The notes beneath the pieces are model-generated. The model was not told the DNA's origin. It was given only the letters and a program-made list of their open reading frames with translations, and searched no databases. DNA of 64,000 nt, from assembly GCF_030317205.1 (NCBI RefSeq), contig NZ_JASZYB010000002.1, forward strand, positions 672,501 to 736,500, read 5' to 3'. Every line of letters begins with the position of its first letter. Within the stretch, counting starts at the first letter, position 1. A program made the translations under genes and the position numbers. This DNA comes from Variovorax sp. J2L1-78 (GTDB taxonomy: Bacteria > Pseudomonadota > Gammaproteobacteria > Burkholderiales > Burkholderiaceae_C). Positions 48,724 through 59,897 of the stretch are shown piece by piece.

Positions 48724-50259
48724 GTGCCGGACCCCGCGAGGCGCGGCCCGCAGCCCGTCGAGATCGCCCTCCTCGCCAGCGTCTTCGTCGTGGCCGCCTG
48801 CGGGCTGGTCTACGAGCTGAGCGCGGCGGCACTGAGTTCCTACCTGCTCGGCGATTCGGTGCTGCAGTTCAGCACCATCATCGGCACCTACCTCTTCGCC
48901 ATGGGCGTGGGCTCGTGGCTCTCGCGCTACTTCGAGCGGCAACTGCCCGCGCACTTCCTGCGCATCGAGCTGCTGGTCGCGCTCGTCGGCGGCGCGCTGC
49001 CGGCGCTGCTCTTCATCGCCAACGCCTACATCCCCGGCGCCTTCCGCCTGCTGCTCTACGGGCTGGTGGTCGTCGTGGGCACGCTGGTCGGGCTCGAGAT
49101 CCCGCTGGTCATGCGCATCCTCAAGCGCAACACGGCGCTGAAGGACCTGGTGTCGCAGGTGCTGACCTTCGACTACCTCGGCGCGCTGGCGGTGTCGGTC
49201 GCCTTTCCGCTGATCCTGGTGCCGCAGTTCGGGATGATCCGCACCGGCCTGCTGTTCGGCTTCATGAACGCGGCCGTCGCGCTGTGGGCGCTGTGGATGT
49301 TCCGGCACGAGCTGCGGCAGTTCGGCGCGCACCTTGTCGCATGCATGCTGACGTTGGCCGTGCTGGTCGTGGGCTTCGTCTTCGCCGACCACATCACGAC
49401 GCTGGCCGAAGACAAGTTCTACCAGGACCGCATCGTCTTCAGCGCCACCTCGTCCTACCAGCGCATCGTGGTGACGCGCGGCAGTGCGGGGCATCGGCTC
49501 TTCCTCAACGGCAACCTGCAGTTCGCCGAGCGCGACGAGTACCGCTACCACGAGGCACTGGTGCACCCGGTGATGGCGGCGCATGGCGCGCCGAAGAAGG
49601 TGGCGGTGCTCGGCGGCGGCGACGGCATGGCGGTGCGCGAGATCCTCAAGTACCCGTCGGTCGAGTCGGTCACGCTGGTGGAGCTCGACCCGAACATGAC
49701 GCGGCTCTTCGCCGAGCACGAGACGCTCGCGGCGCTCAACGGCGGCGCGCTGAAGTCGCCCAAGCTGAAGATCGTCAACACCGATGCGTTCAAGTGGTTG
49801 CAGGAAGGCGATGACACGTTCGACGTGATCGTGGTCGACTTCCCCGACCCGACCAACTTCGCCATCGGCAAGCTCTACACCAATTCCTTCTACGCCCTGC
49901 TCGACAAGCGTCTCGCGGCGAGCGGCTATGCCGTGGTGCAGACGACGTCGCCGCTGATCGCACGTCAGAGCTTCTGGACGGTGGCGAGCACCATCGAATC
50001 GGTCGGCCTCACCGCCACGCCGTACCACGTGCATGTGCCGAGCTTCGGCGAATGGGGCTTCGTCATCGCAAGCCATCGGCCCTACCGCCGGCCCGATTCG
50101 CTGCCGGCGGGCCTGCGCTACCTGTCGCTCCCCACGCTGTCGCTGATGTTCGACTTTCCGCTCGACATGGCGCGCGTGCCCGCCGAAGTGAACCGGCTGT
50201 CGAACCAGACGCTGGTGACCACCTACGAGCGCGAGTGGGGCAAGGTCTCGGGGCATTGA
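48724..50259 (+). CDS. membrane-fused polyamine aminopropyltransferase (SpeE-like)
   Basis: A 511-residue protein starting with GTG at 48724. Residues 1-220 hold about seven membrane spans; the C-terminal half is a spermidine-synthase fold with the SAM-type glycine motif GGGDGMAVREIL (about 297-308), VELDPNM and VVDFPDPTNFAIGKLYTNSF. The usual catalytic D-S-S/T-D-P-x-G-P is replaced by D-F-P-D-P-T-N-F: both acidic residues are kept but the surrounding pocket differs, so the amine acceptor may not be putrescine. Next gene is an amine-oxidase-like lipoprotein, 2 bp away. Confidence 0.87.
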   Translation: MPDPARRGPQPVEIALLASVFVVAACGLVYELSAAALSSYLLGDSVLQFSTIIGTYLFAMGVGSWLSRYFERQLPAHFLRIELLVALVGGALPALLFIANAYIPGAFRLLLYGLVVVVGTLVGLEIPLVMRILKRNTALKDLVSQVLTFDYLGALAVSVAFPLILVPQFGMIRTGLLFGFMNAAVALWALWMFRHELRQFGAHLVACMLTLAVLVVGFVFADHITTLAEDKFYQDRIVFSATSSYQRIVVTRGSAGHRLFLNGNLQFAERDEYRYHEALVHPVMAAHGAPKKVAVLGGGDGMAVREILKYPSVESVTLVELDPNMTRLFAEHETLAALNGGALKSPKLKIVNTDAFKWLQEGDDTFDVIVVDFPDPTNFAIGKLYTNSFYALLDKRLAASGYAVVQTTSPLIARQSFWTVASTIESVGLTATPYHVHVPSFGEWGFVIASHRPYRRPDSLPAGLRYLSLPTLSLMFDFPLDMARVPAEVNRLSNQTLVTTYEREWGKVSGH

Positions 50260-50261
50260 CG

Positions 50262-51839
50262 ATGCAGCGCCGCGCATTCATCGGCAGCGCCCTGGGCGCG
50301 GGCGCCTTCGCGCTGTCGGGCTGCGATGCATCGCGCACCATCGCGGGCGGCTTCACCGGCATCGACGTCGCACGCGGCCATGCGCTGCGCGACGGCGTTC
50401 AGCGCGGTGCGACGCCTTCGTCCGTGCAGCGCACGCGCGTGCTCATCGCTGGCGGCGGCGTCGCGGGCCTCGCGGCCGCGCGTGCCCTGCGCGCACGCGG
50501 CGTCGACGACTTCGTGCTGCTCGAGCTGGAGGACACGGCTGGCGGCAACAGCCGCGGCGGGGCGGTTGAAGGCATCGCCTGCCCGCTCGGCGCGCACTAC
50601 CTGCCGGTGCCCGGTGATGACGCGCACGAGGTGCAGGATCTGCTGGAAGAACTCGGCCTGCGGCGTCGCGTGGCCGGCCGCTGGGAATACGACGAGCGCC
50701 ACCTGTGCCACAGCCCGCAGGAGCGTCTCTTCTTCCAGGGCGAATGGCACGACGGGCTGCTGCCGGTGCAGGGTGTCGGCGCCGAAACGCTGGCGCAGTA
50801 CCGCCGCTTCGCCCAACGCGTCGACGAACTGCAGCACGCCGCCCGTTTCGCGATCCCCTCGCTGCGCGCGCCTTCCACATCGGCATCGCGCGCGCTCGAC
50901 GCCATGAGCTTCGGCCAGTGGCTCGATGCCGAGGGCCTGGGCGATGCGCACCTGCGCTGGTACCTCGAGTACTGCTGTCGCGACGATTACGGCGCCGGCG
51001 TCGCGCAGGTGTCGGCCTGGGCCGGCATCCACTACTTCGCGAGCCGCCACGGGTTTCACGCGCCGGGCGACGACAGCGCGGACCGCGATGCGGTGCTCAC
51101 CTGGCCCGAAGGCAATGGCTGGCTCACCCAGCGCCTCGCCGCGCCGCTGGGCGAGCGGCTGCGCACCGGCCAGGTCGTCACACGTATCGCCGAGATGCGC
51201 GACGGCGTGGAGGTCGATGTGTTCGACACGGCCACGAAGGCGCTCGTGCGCTGGCAGGCCGAGCGCTGCATCGTCGCGCTGCCGGTCTTCATCGCCGCAC
51301 GCGTGGTGGAGAACCCGCCGGAGCTTCTTCGCCGTGCCGCGGCTGCATTGCATTACGCGCCCTGGCTGGTCGCGAACCTGCACCTCGACGCGCCGCTCGC
51401 CGACCGACCTGGCGCCGCGCCGAGCTGGGACAACGTGGTCTACGGCACGCGTGGCCTGGGGTATGTCGACGCCCGTCACCAGACGCTCGACCCGACCCCG
51501 CGCGCCACCGTGCTGACCTGGTACCGCCCGCTGGGCCCGAGCGCCTTCGACGGCACCGACGGCCGCCGCCAACTGCTCGACCAGCCCTGGTCCGCCTGGC
51601 GCGATGCGCTGCTGGCCGAGCTGTCGGTGCCGCACCCCGACATCGCCGAGCGTGCCACGCGCATCGACATCACGCGCTACGGCCACGCGATGGCGATCCC
51701 GACGCCAGGGTTGCGCGCGCAGCTCGGCCACGAGGCCACCGTGGTCGCCGGCCGGCTCGTCTTCGCGCACGCCGATTGGTCGGGCTATTCGATCTTCGAA
51801 GAGGCGTTCACGCGCGGGCATCTCGCGGGGAGCCTCTGA
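50262..51839 (+). CDS. Tat-exported FAD-dependent oxidoreductase lipoprotein (amine-oxidase fold)
   Basis: A 525-residue flavoprotein. It begins MQRRAFIGSALGAGAFALSGC: a twin-arginine R-R-x-F motif plus lipobox L-S-G-C, so it should be folded in the cytoplasm, exported by Tat and lipid-anchored. FAD-binding motif VLIAGGGVAGLAAARAL lies near residues 58-74, and the C-terminal FAD/substrate motif FAHADWSGYSIFEEAF matches the amine oxidase/NAD(P)-binding-8 group. Its position after an aminopropyltransferase suggests oxidation of a polyamine-like product in the periplasm (inference). Confidence 0.87.
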   Translation: MQRRAFIGSALGAGAFALSGCDASRTIAGGFTGIDVARGHALRDGVQRGATPSSVQRTRVLIAGGGVAGLAAARALRARGVDDFVLLELEDTAGGNSRGGAVEGIACPLGAHYLPVPGDDAHEVQDLLEELGLRRRVAGRWEYDERHLCHSPQERLFFQGEWHDGLLPVQGVGAETLAQYRRFAQRVDELQHAARFAIPSLRAPSTSASRALDAMSFGQWLDAEGLGDAHLRWYLEYCCRDDYGAGVAQVSAWAGIHYFASRHGFHAPGDDSADRDAVLTWPEGNGWLTQRLAAPLGERLRTGQVVTRIAEMRDGVEVDVFDTATKALVRWQAERCIVALPVFIAARVVENPPELLRRAAAALHYAPWLVANLHLDAPLADRPGAAPSWDNVVYGTRGLGYVDARHQTLDPTPRATVLTWYRPLGPSAFDGTDGRRQLLDQPWSAWRDALLAELSVPHPDIAERATRIDITRYGHAMAIPTPGLRAQLGHEATVVAGRLVFAHADWSGYSIFEEAFTRGHLAGSL

Positions 51840-51954
51840 GCGCCTGACGGTTAACCCTGGTCAGGCCGACCGCCACCGCGCGAACAGAGCGGTGGCAGCG
51901 ACCGGCTTCAAACCGGCTTCAAGGCGGACTGAGGGCGAAACCTGCGCGCCAGCA
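51840..51954. other. convergent gap with hairpin and 11-bp tandem duplication
   Basis: Between the oxidoreductase and pepP stops there is an 8-bp stem (gccaccgc 51872-51879 / gcggtggc 51889-51896) without T-run, followed by an exact tandem duplication of accggcttcaa at 51901-51922. No gene is visible. Confidence 0.6.
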
Positions 51955-53337
51955 TCAACGCATCAGCGCCTCGATCTCGTCGGCGTCGACCGGCGCGTCG
52001 CGCGTGGTCAGCTCGCAGCCGTCGGGCGTGACGATGGCGTCGTCCTCGATGCGGATGCCGATGTGGTGGAACTGCGCCGGCACGCCCTCGCCCGGCCGCA
52101 CGTAGATGCCGGGTTCGATGGTCAGCACCATGCCCGGATGCAGGATGCGGCTCGGTCGGTTCTTGATGGTCTCGCCGCTCAGCGGGTCCTTGCGTTCGCT
52201 CACCTCGCCCTGCTGCGTGGGCTCCACGTAGCTGCCGCTGTCGTGCACGTCCATGCCCATCCAGTGGCCGGTGCGGTGCATGTAGAAGGGAAAGTAGGCG
52301 CGCTGCTCGATCACGTCCTCGAGGCTGCCGACCTTGTTCGCGTCGAGCAGACCGACGTCGAGCATGCCCTGCGCGAGCACCTTCACGGCGGCCTCGTGCG
52401 GGTCGTTGAAGCGGTTGCCGGCCTTGGTCGCGGCCACGGCGGCGACCTGGCTGGCCAGCACGATGTCGTACAGCGCGCGCTGCGGGCCGGTGAATTTACC
52501 GTCGGCGGGGAAGGTGCGGGTGATGTCGCTGGCGTAGCCGTCGAGCTCGCAGCCGGCGTCGATCAGCACCAGCTCGCCGGGGCGCACCGGCGCGGCATCG
52601 GCGTGGTAGTGCAGCACGCAGGCGTTGGCGCCCGCGGCCACGATCGACGGGTAGGCCGGGTACTGCGAGCCGCCCCTGCGGAATTCATGCAGCAGCTCGG
52701 CGTCGAGGTGGTACTCGCGCAGGTCGCTGCCCTCGCGCAGCATGCGGGCCGAGGCCTGCATGGCGCGCACATGGGCGCCCGCGCTGATCTTGCCGGCGCG
52801 CCGGATGATGTCGAGCTCGTGCGCGTCCTTCACCAGCCGCATCTCGTCGAGCGGGCCGCACAGGTCGCGCTGCTGGTCGGGGCACATCGCGCCGAAGCGC
52901 ACGCGCGAGCGGACCGACGACAGCCAGCCGTCGATGCGCGACTCCAGCCCCTTGTGCGTGGCGAAGGGGTACCAGACGGCGGCCGTGTTCTCCAGCAACC
53001 GGGGCAGCTTGGTGTCGAGTTCGGTGACGGGGCAGGCGGCGTCGACACCCAGCGCTTCGGGCGCGGCTTCGGGGCCCAGCCGGTGGCCGTCCCAGATCTC
53101 GCGCTCCAGGTCTTTGGGCGCGCAGAACAGGGTGGCGTGCCCGCTGCCGGTCAGCACCAGCCAGGCGTTGGGTTCGGTGAATCCCGTCAGGTAATAGAAG
53201 TAGCTGTCGTGACGGTAGAGGTAGTCGCTGTCGCGGTTGCGCGGGCGTTCCGGCGCGGTCGGAATGACGGCGATGCCACCGGGCCCGATAGTTGCTGCAA
53301 GACGATTGCGTCGGGCTATGTAGAAGGAAGTATCCAT
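51955..53337 (-). CDS. pepP: Xaa-Pro aminopeptidase (aminopeptidase P)
   Basis: Removes N-terminal residues that precede proline. The 460-residue protein has the N-terminal creatinase-like domain (YLTGFTEPNAWLVLTG) and a pita-bread M24 catalytic domain with metal ligands in IDAGCELDGYASDITR, HRTGHWMG, TIEPGIYV and GIRIEDD. Start ATG 53337 (MDTSFYIARRNRLA); an ATG 12 bp upstream is possible. Neither has a clear ribosome site. Confidence 0.92.
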   Translation of the reverse strand: MDTSFYIARRNRLAATIGPGGIAVIPTAPERPRNRDSDYLYRHDSYFYYLTGFTEPNAWLVLTGSGHATLFCAPKDLEREIWDGHRLGPEAAPEALGVDAACPVTELDTKLPRLLENTAAVWYPFATHKGLESRIDGWLSSVRSRVRFGAMCPDQQRDLCGPLDEMRLVKDAHELDIIRRAGKISAGAHVRAMQASARMLREGSDLREYHLDAELLHEFRRGGSQYPAYPSIVAAGANACVLHYHADAAPVRPGELVLIDAGCELDGYASDITRTFPADGKFTGPQRALYDIVLASQVAAVAATKAGNRFNDPHEAAVKVLAQGMLDVGLLDANKVGSLEDVIEQRAYFPFYMHRTGHWMGMDVHDSGSYVEPTQQGEVSERKDPLSGETIKNRPSRILHPGMVLTIEPGIYVRPGEGVPAQFHHIGIRIEDDAIVTPDGCELTTRDAPVDADEIEALMR

Positions 53338-53473
53338 TGCTGTAACCATGCTGCCGTTTTGTAACGGCACAGTGTGGCATCTCTGCCGACGTGAGCAAAG
53401 AATTGAAAGAAGAGTTCCTGTTGTCAGACTAAAAATGTACAAACGCGCCACTGTCAATCAGAGGATTCCTACA

Positions 53474-55537
53474 TTGTTCACAGTTACTGAAAATAAATTC
53501 GCAATGTCGCTGGTTTTGGCGGCGGCATTGGTCGGGTGCGGCGGTGGTGGCGGCGGCGGCGGGACCGGTACCACGGCCTCGGGCAGCAGCAATGTCAGCA
53601 GCACCACGCAGGCCGACGGCGTGGGCGGTGCGAGCGGTGGTGCTGGGGGCGCAAGCGGCGCCACAGGCACCGTCCCGATCCAGAACGATGTCGTGGACAG
53701 CACCGTGAACGTGGTGCCCGCTGCCTACCGCGAGACGGCCTTGCAGTTCAGCAAGGCGGCCGGGATCGAATACCGGTACGGGCCCTCGGCGGCGACGTAC
53801 GGCAAGGCGGGCAACAGCGGGCTGCCGACCTGGGGAACGCGTGGCGACCAGTCCTACGACCCGATCTCCATTCGCAATCCCGGCGGCACCCGGGGCTGTG
53901 CACCCGCCAACCAGGGCGGTTACTGCGGCACCTGGCAGATCGGCTCCCTGCAGACCGACCCCGGCGACTATTCGTCGTCGATCCTGCATACGGCGTACAT
54001 CGCCGACGCGCCGGCGGCCCATGTGGGCATCTCGAATCTGCAGGCCATCAACATGGCCCACAACACCTTCGCCCAGAAGCCCGAGCCGAGCTGGACGGTC
54101 GATTACAGCAACGGCGTCGACGACAGTGCGGCCGTCAGCTATGTCGCCCGGGGACTCGGTGCGCGCGAGCCTGTGGCCGTGGGCCGTTGCTATGGCCGCT
54201 CCGGCTGGTGCACGAACAGCCTGATGGTGTTTCAGAACGGCCTGATCGCCACCACCGGCAGCAACACGTCGACGAACCGCGCCACGGTCCAGCTGGCGGC
54301 GGGCAAGGTGCCCACCGCTATCGCCGTCACCGGCAGCAACGAATTCGCACTGGTCACGGTGTGGGACACGGTCAATCTGAAGGGCCAGATCGCGGTCATT
54401 GCGCTGGCCAGCCTCTGCGACGGCTGCAACCCCGACAATCCATCGGGCTGGTACAACCACTGGGGCGATTGGGGCAACGTCTACCCCGGGCTGCCCAACC
54501 TCGGCAACACGGCCTACATGAAGGTGCTCGGCTACGTGGATCTTCCCGACAACCTGCGCGCGCCCACCGAGATCTCGAGCTCCACGGGCATCGCGTTCGA
54601 GGACTACAACCGCACCTTCGCGCCGGGCACCAACAACCTCCAGAACTACTACGCGCTCCCGCTCACGGACCAGAACAACCGCACGAGCTTCTATTCGGGC
54701 GTCAATGGTGGCGCCTATGCGCGGGCCGGTGTGGCGGTGGTGATCTCCAAGTCGGAGAAGCGGGCCGCCTTCATCGACCTGCGTCCGCTGTTCAGCTACT
54801 ACCGCGAGAAGTACTTTGGCGGTTCGCAGTCCGACTTCAACGCCATGATCGCCAGTCGCGGCCCCGGCGCCAGCCAATGGCCCTACACCTTCGACGCGGT
54901 GGCATCGCAGAAGCCGGCGGTCATCAAGACCATCGACATGGAGAACCGCCCGACCGCTGTCAATGTGCGGCCGAACGATGGTCCCCGGCGCGCCTTCATC
55001 GCCACGCAGGAAGGCCAGCTGCACATCTATGACCTCGGCAACTACCTGAATGCCTCCGGCGGCGGTGCGGCCGCGGAGATTGTGCGCAAGGGCGGCGTGA
55101 CCGTCGGCCGCAACCCGACGCACATCGCCTACGTCAAGCCTCACGATGGCACCAAGGTCTACACGCAAGGCTTCGAGCGTGAGGTCATCGTGACCTCGCG
55201 CGGCGACCGCCGGATCGACTGGGTGCAGTTTGCGGCCGACTTCAACAGTGGCGTCGTGCGTGCCAACCCGTTGACCGACACGCGGTTGGTGGACCCGATC
55301 GCCGCCGAGGACGCCGAGAACCATGGCACCGAGTCCTATGTCCTGTCCGTCGCGGACTACGGCGGAAAGCAGGTCTCCAACTACCGCTACGGCCCTGTGG
55401 TCTTCTGGACCAACCAGGGCAGCGGCAAGGCGTGCCAGCCGCCCAATGGCTGCGCCACCAATGGCACCTTCGAGTTCGGTGGCAGCTTTGCGCTGCCGGG
55501 CGGCCCGTTCCAGGTCTCCGGCTCGAACATCCCTTGA
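53474..55537 (+). CDS. large surface-type lipoprotein of unknown function
   Basis: About 687 residues. A TTG start at 53474 follows AGAGGA with 8-nt spacing and gives a good lipoprotein signal peptide (lysine in the n-region, SLVLAAALVGC with Cys22). An ATG at 53435 is the alternative. After the cysteine comes a run of eight glycines, then a Ser/Thr/Gly/Ala-rich linker of 45 residues. The remainder is beta-rich with repeated propeller-like segments (PTAIAVTGSNEFALVTVWD, RPTAVNVRPNDGPRRAFIAT, NPTHIAYVKPHDG), suggesting a YVTN-type beta-propeller. No enzyme motif is recognised. Convergent with murU. Confidence 0.8.
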   Translation: MFTVTENKFAMSLVLAAALVGCGGGGGGGGTGTTASGSSNVSSTTQADGVGGASGGAGGASGATGTVPIQNDVVDSTVNVVPAAYRETALQFSKAAGIEYRYGPSAATYGKAGNSGLPTWGTRGDQSYDPISIRNPGGTRGCAPANQGGYCGTWQIGSLQTDPGDYSSSILHTAYIADAPAAHVGISNLQAINMAHNTFAQKPEPSWTVDYSNGVDDSAAVSYVARGLGAREPVAVGRCYGRSGWCTNSLMVFQNGLIATTGSNTSTNRATVQLAAGKVPTAIAVTGSNEFALVTVWDTVNLKGQIAVIALASLCDGCNPDNPSGWYNHWGDWGNVYPGLPNLGNTAYMKVLGYVDLPDNLRAPTEISSSTGIAFEDYNRTFAPGTNNLQNYYALPLTDQNNRTSFYSGVNGGAYARAGVAVVISKSEKRAAFIDLRPLFSYYREKYFGGSQSDFNAMIASRGPGASQWPYTFDAVASQKPAVIKTIDMENRPTAVNVRPNDGPRRAFIATQEGQLHIYDLGNYLNASGGGAAAEIVRKGGVTVGRNPTHIAYVKPHDGTKVYTQGFEREVIVTSRGDRRIDWVQFAADFNSGVVRANPLTDTRLVDPIAAEDAENHGTESYVLSVADYGGKQVSNYRYGPVVFWTNQGSGKACQPPNGCATNGTFEFGGSFALPGGPFQVSGSNIP

Positions 55538-55559
55538 CAGCCGCCGCGCGGCGTCGGTC

Positions 55560-56276
55560 TCAGCGACCGGCGTTCAGCGCGGCCAGCCGTTCGGGTGTGC
55601 CCACATCCGTCCACGCGCCCAGGTAGCGTTCCGCGCTCACCTGGGCGTTGTCGATGGCGCGCCGCAACAGGGGGGCCAGGGCCGCCTTCGTGCCCTGCGG
55701 GTTGCCGGGCGGGATGTCGCCGTGGGGCGGCGCGAAGAAGGCAGCCCGGTAGAGGGCGATCGTCGAGAAGGTCAGGCGCTCGGGCGCCTCGTTCAGCGCC
55801 AGACCGGCGGCCGAGAGGCCGAAATCACCCTTGGGGTTGTGTGACGGATTTGGCACCAGCCACAGGTGGGCGAGGCGGCCGCTGGTGACAAAACGTGTCA
55901 CAGCCGCCTCGGAGAAGACGAAATCTGGCGCATACACGTCGCCGGCCGCGACCCAGAACACGTCCGCGAGCATCGGCAAGGCGCGCACGATGCCGCCGGC
56001 CGTTTCCAGCGCGCCGCCGAAGTCTCGGCCCTCGTGGGAGTAGGCGATCGACGGCAGCGCATTGCCGCCCGCCCCGAAGCGCGCCTCGATCTGCTCGCCC
56101 AGCCAGGCGGTGTTGACCACCGCCGACGAGAAACCGCCGGCCGCCAGCGCCTCCAGGGGCCACTGCATCAGCGGCTTGCCGCGCACGTCGAGCAGGGGCT
56201 TGGGCGTGGCGTCGGTCAGCGGCCGCATGCGCTCGCCGCGGCCGGCGGCCAGCACCATGGCCTGGGCGCCGGTCAT
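55560..56276 (-). CDS. murU: N-acetylmuramate alpha-1-phosphate uridylyltransferase
   Basis: Makes UDP-MurNAc from MurNAc-1-P in the AmgK/MurU recycling bypass of the GlcNAc-6-P route. The 238-residue nucleotidyltransferase has the pyrophosphorylase signature LAAGRGERMRPLTD and PKPLLDVRGKPLMQW, and the family motif HNPKGDFGLS. Confidence in MurU rather than a general sugar nucleotidyltransferase comes from length and from the presence of amgK in the same window. Its ATG overlaps the stop of the S-adenosylmethionine decarboxylase gene by 3 bp, an unusual pairing. Confidence 0.82.
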   Translation of the reverse strand: MTGAQAMVLAAGRGERMRPLTDATPKPLLDVRGKPLMQWPLEALAAGGFSSAVVNTAWLGEQIEARFGAGGNALPSIAYSHEGRDFGGALETAGGIVRALPMLADVFWVAAGDVYAPDFVFSEAAVTRFVTSGRLAHLWLVPNPSHNPKGDFGLSAAGLALNEAPERLTFSTIALYRAAFFAPPHGDIPPGNPQGTKAALAPLLRRAIDNAQVSAERYLGAWTDVGTPERLAALNAGR

Positions 56277-56662
56277 GCCTTGACCACCGCCGCGCCGCCG
56301 CGCGCGATCTCGTGGCGCTCCACCTGCCCCGGTTCGAACAGCGCGAGCAGCGCATTCATCAGCGCGTGCGCCCGGGCCGAATGGTCGGCGCCGAAGTTGC
56401 ACACATAGACGTCGAGTGTGGCGCCGCGCAACTCCGGCCAGGTGTGGACGCACAGGTGCGATTCGGCCAGCAGCACCGTGGCCGTCACGCCGCCGGGGCC
56501 GTCGGGCGTCGCGGGGAAGGTGTGGAACAGCTGGCCGACGGCCTGCAGCCCGGCGGCTGCGACCGCGCGGGTGCAGCGCTCGCCCAGCAGTTGCGCGTCG
56601 GTGAGCCACGGTGGCGCGCATTGGCAGTCGTGGAGATCGGCGGTGAGGTGCAGCCCTTGCAT
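56273..56662 (-). CDS. speD: S-adenosylmethionine decarboxylase (prokaryotic pyruvoyl type)
   Basis: Makes decarboxylated SAM, the aminopropyl donor. The 129-residue proenzyme has the cleavage site E67-S68 in LAESHLCVHTWPE, His73 and Cys88; the spacing S-5-H-15-C matches the processed class 1B enzyme exactly. Other family parts are HLTADLHDC at the N-terminus and FGADHSARAHALMN near the end. It probably supplies the aminopropyltransferase at 48.7-50.3 kb. It is divergent from tkt and overlaps murU (ATGA). Confidence 0.88.
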   Translation of the reverse strand: MQGLHLTADLHDCQCAPPWLTDAQLLGERCTRAVAAAGLQAVGQLFHTFPATPDGPGGVTATVLLAESHLCVHTWPELRGATLDVYVCNFGADHSARAHALMNALLALFEPGQVERHEIARGGAAVVKA

Positions 56663-56739
56663 GGCTCGCGACTCTAGCAGTGCGCCCTTGTTGCGCCGGG
56701 ACTTGTCATGCGTCAGGAAGCCTCCCGGACCCGGCCCGC

Positions 56740-56745
56740 TAAAAT
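56740..56745 (+). promoter_or_regulatory. -10 element of tkt
   Basis: TAAAAT in the context cgctaaaatcgcggg, 40 bp before the tkt start; the same motif type precedes kdsD. The -35 region is not convincing. Confidence 0.4.
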
Positions 56746-56785
56746 CGCGGGCTCCCCCAATCTCACCCCCCGAAAGCCTTCCCCG

Positions 56786-59879
<3,094 letters not shown>

Positions 59880-59897
59880 GCACGGCCTACCGGTCGA

